Of a DNA stretch of 64,000 nucleotides, positions 58,908 through 64,000 are shown one piece after another; positions within the stretch are counted from its first letter, which is position 1, and each line of letters begins with the position of its first letter. The notes below the pieces were generated by a model. The model was given only the letters and a program-made list of their open reading frames with translations, did no database searches and was not told the origin of the DNA. Where the stretch lies: NCBI RefSeq assembly GCF_000332095.2, contig NZ_KI913949.1:3310235-3374234 (forward strand), written 5' to 3'. This stretch comes from Leptolyngbya sp. PCC 6406. GTDB taxonomy: Bacteria; Cyanobacteriota; Cyanobacteriia; Phormidesmidales; Phormidesmidaceae. The position numbers and the translations under genes are program-made.

Positions 58908-59041
58908 TAGTGGCCTGTCAAACCTAATTTTGTAGGTTGGGTGCAGCGCTAGCGGAACCCAACATGACCCACCGCTATTGGGTGACCCTTCGTTTCACCC
59001 AATCTACGCAGACTCACAAAGGTAAAGTTGACGGAACACTA
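58908..59041. mobile_element. MITE family C, copy 2 (134 bp)
   Basis: TAGTGGCCTGTCAAACC at the left, TAGTGTTCCGTCAACTT on the opposite strand at the right. Inside (58932-59007) are RayT-type palindromes GTAGGTTGGGTGCAGCGC and mirrored AACCCAACAT. The right-end TA plus G is the stop codon of the GTPase gene. Confidence 0.8.
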
Positions 59042-60982
59042 GCTCAGATCCGGCGGCGCGTTGGGGTGCTCCAGATAATAGTCAAAGCGGGATTTCAACG
59101 CCTCGGCAGAGAGCCCCTGGGTCCAGTATTCCACCAAAGCCTGCCCCCAGGCCCAAGCGGTTTGTGCCGGGGGGCGATCGCGCTGGCCCTCTGGGCCGGT
59201 TTTTAGACCATCATGCAGCAGCAACGGCCAGAGGGTCACCATTTGGCTGGGGCGAAACAGGGGATTTTGCTCCGCCAGCAGGGTCGCCAGCTCATAGGTC
59301 AGCATCAACTTGCTGGCGACCACGGGTACCTGCTCAGCGGGAATCGACTGGGCCAGGAGGGTGCCTAGTTCCGGCATCCCCGTAAAGCGGGTGGCAATGA
59401 AGGCAAACAGCGGCGTTTTAGCAAAGGCGACAATGCCTTTGCCGCTGGTCATTTGCAGGGCATAGCGCTCAATCAGTTGGGTGGCGGCGGCGATGCGGGC
59501 GTCGCGGCTCTGCAAAAACTGGGCAAGACGCTGGGCCTTGGCGGGGGTGATCGCGGCGACCAATTCCACCGCTAGGGCATCACTGCCCCAGGCGACGCGA
59601 TTTTCCGAGGGGTCAGCGGTGACCACGGGCAGGATCTGCTGCGCCCAGGCACCGAGGTTTTCCTGCCGATAGGCCACGGCCTCACGAATATTGCGTTCCT
59701 TGGGTTGATCGCCCCGCTGCCAGTCGTAGGGGGGCTGCCATTCCCGCAGGGGACGCAGGCGATCCACCTGGGTCAGCACCCCAAAGATGGGCAGGGTGCG
59801 CCCCTGCCGCGCCACATCCTGCAAAAAGGCCACATCCGCCGCTAGAGCTGGATCTAAGGCGGGCGCGACCAAGAGGATCAGATCCGCGATCGCGGCCTGA
59901 GCCAGCACCTGTTCTCGAAAATCAGCGCGATCCACCTGCTCATAGCCGGGACTATCCCAGAGCACCAGCGCCTCTTGGGTCGGGGTTTCCCAGCGGTACC
60001 CAGACACCTGATCGGTGTTGGGCAGCACGTCCGTCTCCGCCTGCGCCGTGGTGAATAGCGTGTTGATCAGGCTGGTTTTGCCCGCCCCGGTACGCCCCAC
60101 CAGGAGGAGGTTAATGGGCTCAGCGGTGGCGGCGGTGGTCGGGGTGGCCTGCTCCAGCAGTTGCCGCAGGGTCTGGGCTTGGGCGGAGGTGGGGGCAGCA
60201 GCGGTGAGGTTCAAAGCAGTTTGCCCACCATAGAGGGCGATCGCCCGCCGACAGAGCATCGTCAGCGCCGTTTCCCGGAGGGTTTGGCTGAAGTTACTCA
60301 AAAGCTGTTGATTGGCCTGGGCCTCTAGGGGGCGACTCCCCTGTTTCGCCGCCGCCGCGATCGGATTCCACAGCCATTGCCCCCACTCCAGCGCCGTAAA
60401 CACCCGCCGCAGAGGGGCTTCCAGGGTGCGATAGGTTTCGTAGGCTTGGTACACCTGAGCCACCGTCACCTGATTCAGCGCCGGGGCAGTCACCTGCATC
60501 CACCGATCCAAATCATCCACGGTGCCGCGCATCAGCCCATAGGCTTGGGGCACATGGATATTGAGCAGGGGATATTTCACCTCAGGGTGATACAGGTGGG
60601 CAATGGCCTGGATCAGGAGCTGACAGCGCTGACTAAAGGTGGGCAGGTCTTCCCACAGGGGCGCATCCCCTTGGGCGGCTTCCAGGGTTTGGCGCAGCAC
60701 CGCCTCCACCTGATCGGGGGTCACCCTCTGGGCGGTGTCGGGGAGATCGTCGGAAAGCTGCGACCTTACCTCTGCCAAACGCGATTCTAGACTCTCTAGG
60801 CCGGGGCGCGTCCACCGACTGAGCAACCAGCGCCAGCCCACCACCCCGACGGCGATCACGCCCCACACCCAGCTCAGCCCCCAAGCCTGGAGTTGAATGC
60901 CCGCCAGCACTGCCAACCCCAACCCCAGCACCCCTGGCGGTACTAGCAAAATCCCCCACTGCCAAGGTTTGAGCTTCACCAT
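59039..60982 (-). CDS. Membrane-anchored P-loop GTPase
   Basis: 647 aa. Two hydrophobic helices at the N-terminus (about residues 8-30 and 34-54) are followed by a helical region and then a G domain: GRTGAGKTSLIN (296-307, G1), WDSPGY (342-347, G3 with DSPG) and LTQVDRL (403-409, G4 as TQVD). The last 170 residues are helical. The type resembles Era/YfjP-like GTPases fused to a membrane anchor. Its cell function is unknown. Another membrane-type GTPase lies just upstream on the same strand (61393-62595). The TAG stop comes from MITE C copy 2. Confidence 0.8.
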   Translation of the reverse strand: MVKLKPWQWGILLVPPGVLGLGLAVLAGIQLQAWGLSWVWGVIAVGVVGWRWLLSRWTRPGLESLESRLAEVRSQLSDDLPDTAQRVTPDQVEAVLRQTLEAAQGDAPLWEDLPTFSQRCQLLIQAIAHLYHPEVKYPLLNIHVPQAYGLMRGTVDDLDRWMQVTAPALNQVTVAQVYQAYETYRTLEAPLRRVFTALEWGQWLWNPIAAAAKQGSRPLEAQANQQLLSNFSQTLRETALTMLCRRAIALYGGQTALNLTAAAPTSAQAQTLRQLLEQATPTTAATAEPINLLLVGRTGAGKTSLINTLFTTAQAETDVLPNTDQVSGYRWETPTQEALVLWDSPGYEQVDRADFREQVLAQAAIADLILLVAPALDPALAADVAFLQDVARQGRTLPIFGVLTQVDRLRPLREWQPPYDWQRGDQPKERNIREAVAYRQENLGAWAQQILPVVTADPSENRVAWGSDALAVELVAAITPAKAQRLAQFLQSRDARIAAATQLIERYALQMTSGKGIVAFAKTPLFAFIATRFTGMPELGTLLAQSIPAEQVPVVASKLMLTYELATLLAEQNPLFRPSQMVTLWPLLLHDGLKTGPEGQRDRPPAQTAWAWGQALVEYWTQGLSAEALKSRFDYYLEHPNAPPDLS

Positions 60983-61005
60983 TTGCCGTCACTCCTGTTG
61001 GGTAC

Positions 61006-61149
61006 TAGTGGTCTGTCAATACTCAGACTTAGGGTTATCCCTATTTGTAGCGCGGCCATTCTGCGGTGCATTGCTTCGCGTGGGCGAAGCCGCGCCTTAG
61101 CGCTATGCACCCTACGAGAACCCTAAAAATTGAGCTTGACGCTGCACTA
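61006..61149. mobile_element. MITE family C, copy 3 (144 bp)
   Basis: TAGTGGTCTGTCAATACTC at the left, TAGTGCAGCGTCAAGCTC on the opposite strand at the right. The interior contains GTGCATTGCTTCGCGTGGGC and its mirror, similar to the segment at 1190-1240. It separates the two GTPase genes together with about 240 nt of unassigned DNA (61150-61392), where CAGCCGGGACGGCT forms a small palindrome. Confidence 0.7.
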
Positions 61150-61392
61150 GGGCTGCTTGATTGTCGCGAAAAAATTGCCAAACTGTCATTCCGGGCAAGT
61201 CTCGCAGAGCGCGACCCGGAATCCACTGACGGATTGGGGTGCATTCAACATTCAATGGGTGACACAATTCCCCTACGGCTGCGTAGGGGGATCTTGCTTA
61301 GGAATCTGGATCCTTTAACATGTAATTCTTGTGGGTCAGGCATCTTGCCGGACCATGGACAGCCGGGACGGCTATCCCACGTTATTTAATCT

Positions 61393-62595
61393 CTATTCCT
61401 TAGCCTGTCGAAAAGTTTGACGCATCAGGGTTTGAATCGCTTTGGGATCGGGCACCTTGCCCGCCATCAGGTCACCAAAATAGACACAGGCTCCCTCCCC
61501 CAAGGCCCAGGTATAGCCCACGGACCAAGAGGTGGCGAGGACGCTGCCCAGGCCGGGAATGAATTTAATCACCTCCCGCCCCACCGCCTGGGCAAAAAAG
61601 CCCCCCGCCAAGCTGGTCACTACCCCTAGCGCCTGGGAGGCGCTCAGGCGCTGGTTATACACCTGCCCCAAGGCCACCACCATGGAAACTTGCAGGCTCG
61701 TGAGCACGGGCATAGTGGCAAAGGGCAGGGGCACGGCGGCAACGATACCCGCCATGACGGCAAAGGCGCTGATGTAGTGGCGCGCCACTTGGCGATAGAG
61801 ATCACCGATCGCCTGTCCTCGGGTATCGCTTTGCAGAAACTGATGAATGGCCTGGGCTTCGGCCTGGGGCAGCAGGGCATCCAGGGCGTCTCTGAGGGCC
61901 TCTAAGCCATAGAAAACGGGATCATAGCCGTCTTCTTCTAAGGTGAAGTCCAGCAGCAAGGTGCGATGGTCTAAGACCGGCCCTGAAGGGCCATCGCACA
62001 ACGCCCCAAAGGTATCCTCCATGGCCTGGACGGCACGGGTAATGTCTTCCAGAGCGGGGGGATAGGGGGGGTGGTTGTCTGTGGGGGATCCATACAGTTC
62101 GTGGAGGCAGGTCACCGCCAACAGACAGGGAATCGAGGGATAGGCTTGCTTGAGCTGGGTGATCACCTGATGCAGGCTGTCGGTGGCAAAGTCGGTGACT
62201 TTAATCGTGAGGATGAAGATGCGCGATCGCTGGGGGTCTTGCGCCAGGGTTTCCTGCAATTCCGCCACAATGACATCCAGGTTGCGATCCACATCCCCCA
62301 GACCCACCGTGTCTGTAAACACCAGCAGGGGCAGATCCGCCGCTGGGTAGGGATAGCGCTGGGTGTGGCGGGTATGGGGGCGAAAGCCCTGCCCCACCAT
62401 ATCCGCCGACTGCCCCGTCATCCCCCGCACGATCGAGCTTTTGCCCGACTGGGGCTTGCCGATCAAAATCACCTCAGTGGTGGGCAACTGTTGGCGAATT
62501 TCCGCCACGTGGGCCGCAATCTGGGCTTCGCTGACGGAAAAACGCTGCCCAATCTGTCGCCGGATCCGATCTAACGGTGACAAAAACCTCTGCAC
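61393..62595 (-). CDS. P-loop GTPase with DUF697-like C-terminal membrane helices
   Basis: 400 aa. IGKPQSGKSSIVRGM (about residues 45-59) is G1 and FTDTVGLGD (93-101) G3. A TCLH replaces a canonical NKxD. The C-terminal 150 residues contain hydrophobic, Ala/Gly-rich helices (FAVMAGIVAAVPLPFATMPVLTS, VVTSLAGGFFAQAVGREVIKFIPG, TSWSVGYTWALGEGACVYFGD) typical of DUF697. The open frame continues back into argG, but GTG 62595, preceded by GGGGAG, is the probable start and avoids the overlap. The pairing with the next GTPase suggests a joint membrane role. Confidence 0.82.
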   Translation of the reverse strand: MQRFLSPLDRIRRQIGQRFSVSEAQIAAHVAEIRQQLPTTEVILIGKPQSGKSSIVRGMTGQSADMVGQGFRPHTRHTQRYPYPAADLPLLVFTDTVGLGDVDRNLDVIVAELQETLAQDPQRSRIFILTIKVTDFATDSLHQVITQLKQAYPSIPCLLAVTCLHELYGSPTDNHPPYPPALEDITRAVQAMEDTFGALCDGPSGPVLDHRTLLLDFTLEEDGYDPVFYGLEALRDALDALLPQAEAQAIHQFLQSDTRGQAIGDLYRQVARHYISAFAVMAGIVAAVPLPFATMPVLTSLQVSMVVALGQVYNQRLSASQALGVVTSLAGGFFAQAVGREVIKFIPGLGSVLATSWSVGYTWALGEGACVYFGDLMAGKVPDPKAIQTLMRQTFRQAKE

Positions 62596-62674
62596 AGCTC
62601 CCCGCTCCTCTGCTGACGCGCCGCCCTCATAGGATAGGCGGATTCCCAACCCAGGGGTGCAATGGGCAGATCCC

Positions 62675-63883
62675 CTACTGATCCTGACGCAATTGCTCTG
62701 ACCAGACTCGGGTCGGCAGACCCCAAACATAGATAAAGCCCTCGGCGGCGCGGTGATCAAACTGGTCACTGCTGCCGTAGGTGGCCAGGGCTTCACTGTA
62801 GAGGGCCTGTTCTGAGCGCCGCCCTACGATCTGAGCGCTGCCCTTGTGCAGTTTCACCCGTACCGTACCACTGACCTGGGCCTGGGTTTGGTGAATAAAG
62901 GCGTCTAGAGCCGCCTTTAAGGGACTGTACCAGAGACCGTTGTACACCAGACGGCTGTAGCTTTCCTCAATACCCCGCTTGTATTGGGTCACATCAGCGG
63001 TAAGGGTGAGGCTTTCCAGATCTCGGTGGGCGGCGATGAGGACCAACAGGGCCGGGGCTTCGTAGATCTCTCGGGACTTAATGCCCACGAGACGGTTTTC
63101 GATCATGTCGATGCGTCCGACCCCGTGGCGGCCCGCAATCGTATTTAGCTGCTTCAGAATCTCCAAAACGGACAGATCCTGACCATTCAAGCTGGTGGGC
63201 ACCCCGGCAATAAAGCCAAGTTCCACATACTCGGGGGTATCGGGGGTATCTGCGATCGCGGCGGTCATGGCGAACACCTCTTCTAGGGGTTCGTTCCAGG
63301 GATCCTCTAGGGGACCGGCCTCGATGCTGCGCCCCAACAGGTTGTAGTCAATGCTGTAGGGCGAAGATTTCTTGACCGCAAAGGTCAGACCATAGCGCTC
63401 ACCGTAGGCAATGGCCTCCCCCCGGCTCATGCCCCATTCCCGTGCTGGAGCCAATACCTTCAGACCGGGATTCAGTGCCCCAATGGACACATCAAAGCGC
63501 ACCTGGTCATTACCCTTGCCGGTGCAGCCATGGGCCACCGCATCTGCCCCGCATTGCTCCGCCGCATCCACCAGTAGCTTGGCAATCAGAGGCCGCGCTA
63601 GGGCCGTAGAGAGGGGATAGCGGTTCTCATAGAGGGCATTGGCCTGGATGGCGGGCACGGCATAGCGTTCCACCAGGGTTTCCGTGGCGTTCACCACCAG
63701 GGATTCGGCGGCTCCAGCGGTGAGGGCTTTAGCGCGAATGGCTTCCAAGTCTTCTCCCTGGCCCAGATCGGCGGCAAGGGTAATCACCTCTTTGACGCCA
63801 AACTCATGCTTTAGGTAAGGGATACACACAGTGGTATCTACCCCACCGGAATACGCCAAGACCACTCGCTCTGCACGACCCAT
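62675..63883 (-). CDS. argG: Argininosuccinate synthase
   Basis: 402-aa enzyme of arginine biosynthesis that condenses citrulline and aspartate using [16 protein letters not shown] (residues 7-19) is the N-type ATP pyrophosphatase P-loop (normally AYSGGLDTS), [14 protein letters not shown] (about 114-127) the citrulline/aspartate loop, and [11 protein letters not shown] and EIYEAPAL further conserved segments. Full length. ATG 63883 ([14 protein letters not shown]) is the start; the frame extends three codons to a GTG. The upstream region is repetitive. Confidence 0.95.
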   Translation of the reverse strand: MGRAERVVLAYSGGVDTTVCIPYLKHEFGVKEVITLAADLGQGEDLEAIRAKALTAGAAESLVVNATETLVERYAVPAIQANALYENRYPLSTALARPLIAKLLVDAAEQCGADAVAHGCTGKGNDQVRFDVSIGALNPGLKVLAPAREWGMSRGEAIAYGERYGLTFAVKKSSPYSIDYNLLGRSIEAGPLEDPWNEPLEEVFAMTAAIADTPDTPEYVELGFIAGVPTSLNGQDLSVLEILKQLNTIAGRHGVGRIDMIENRLVGIKSREIYEAPALLVLIAAHRDLESLTLTADVTQYKRGIEESYSRLVYNGLWYSPLKAALDAFIHQTQAQVSGTVRVKLHKGSAQIVGRRSEQALYSEALATYGSSDQFDHRAAEGFIYVWGLPTRVWSEQLRQDQ

Positions 63884-63939
63884 TGCACTCACCTATCTAC
63901 GTCTTCCACAAGCTAATCATTGTCGCAGACTTTGAGGTG

Positions 63940-64000
63940 ATGGGGAATGAGGTGGGGGGTGTTGGGGTGTTGGGGTGATGGGGTGGTGGGGTGATGGGGT
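63940..64000. repeat. Octamer tandem array upstream of argG (runs off window)
   Basis: Imperfect units of GGTGTTGG/GGTGATGG repeated to the right edge, the same type as the array at 1059-1098. Confidence 0.8.

Noticed and set aside
61394..62574. Plus-strand frame of 167 codons at 62071-62574
   Set aside because: Antisense to the second GTPase gene, with no domain and Gln/Gly-rich shadow composition.

Overview
The window is chromosomal DNA of a cyanobacterium, and probably a filamentous one. The evidence is the very frequent HIP1 octamer GCGATCGC, a psbY gene, several families that occur almost only in cyanobacteria (DUF928, DUF1830, DUF3598, TIGR02652, the DICT sensory domain) and a small secreted protein carrying the RGTGR pentapeptide of PatX, which is associated with multicellular cyanobacteria. 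The species cannot be named from the sequence alone.

Layout. 1-2.2 kb: the start of tpiA (cut by the left edge), a MinD/ParA-like ATPase and an EI24-type membrane protein, all on the minus strand and separated by tandem-repeat DNA. 2.5-9.4 kb: a plus-strand glycan-building cluster (one GT4 and three GT2 glycosyltransferases, a PAPS-type sulfotransferase, an unknown protein, an aldo/keto reductase). It probably makes a sulfated surface polysaccharide or glycolipid. 9.5 kb: patX. 9.8-12.3 kb: a Na+/H+ antiporter and tRNA-Gly(TCC). 12.5-18.9 kb: a TpsB/ShlB-type outer-membrane transporter facing three DUF928 secreted proteins. The intergenic sequence records an unequal tandem duplication here. 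19.2-24.8 kb: a degraded region with a deacetylase, a broken dipeptide epimerase, fragments of an IS, a DUF4058 gene and valS, an AT-rich NucS-like nuclease, and a REP-associated transposase split by a 1,368-bp IS. 25-38.4 kb: mostly single metabolic genes (pyrB, moaE, cbiT, an Orn/Lys/Arg decarboxylase) among hypothetical genes, IS remnants and MITEs. An IS1-like element interrupts the end of a Uma2 gene. 38.8-46.5 kb: a radical SAM protein, a DICT sensor, an AAA ATPase, VOC, TIGR02652, gamma-carbonic anhydrase, psbY and a BASS-like transporter. 46.8-52.8 kb: a DMT permease and an RND efflux pump (adaptor and permease). 53.2-58.4 kb: a minus-strand chaperone cassette (TPR protein, J-domain protein, GrpE, Hsp70). 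59-63.9 kb: two P-loop GTPases and argG.

The most striking non-coding pattern is small mobile elements at gene ends. At least three MITE-like families flanked by TA are present in several copies. In three cases the element end supplies or completes the TAG stop codon of the adjacent gene. In two further cases a repeat or IS end provides the last codons of a gene. Other notable points are the PatX candidate, the Hsp70 cassette whose J domain lacks HPD and whose Hsp70 lacks the lid, and the readable duplication history of the TpsB/DUF928 locus.
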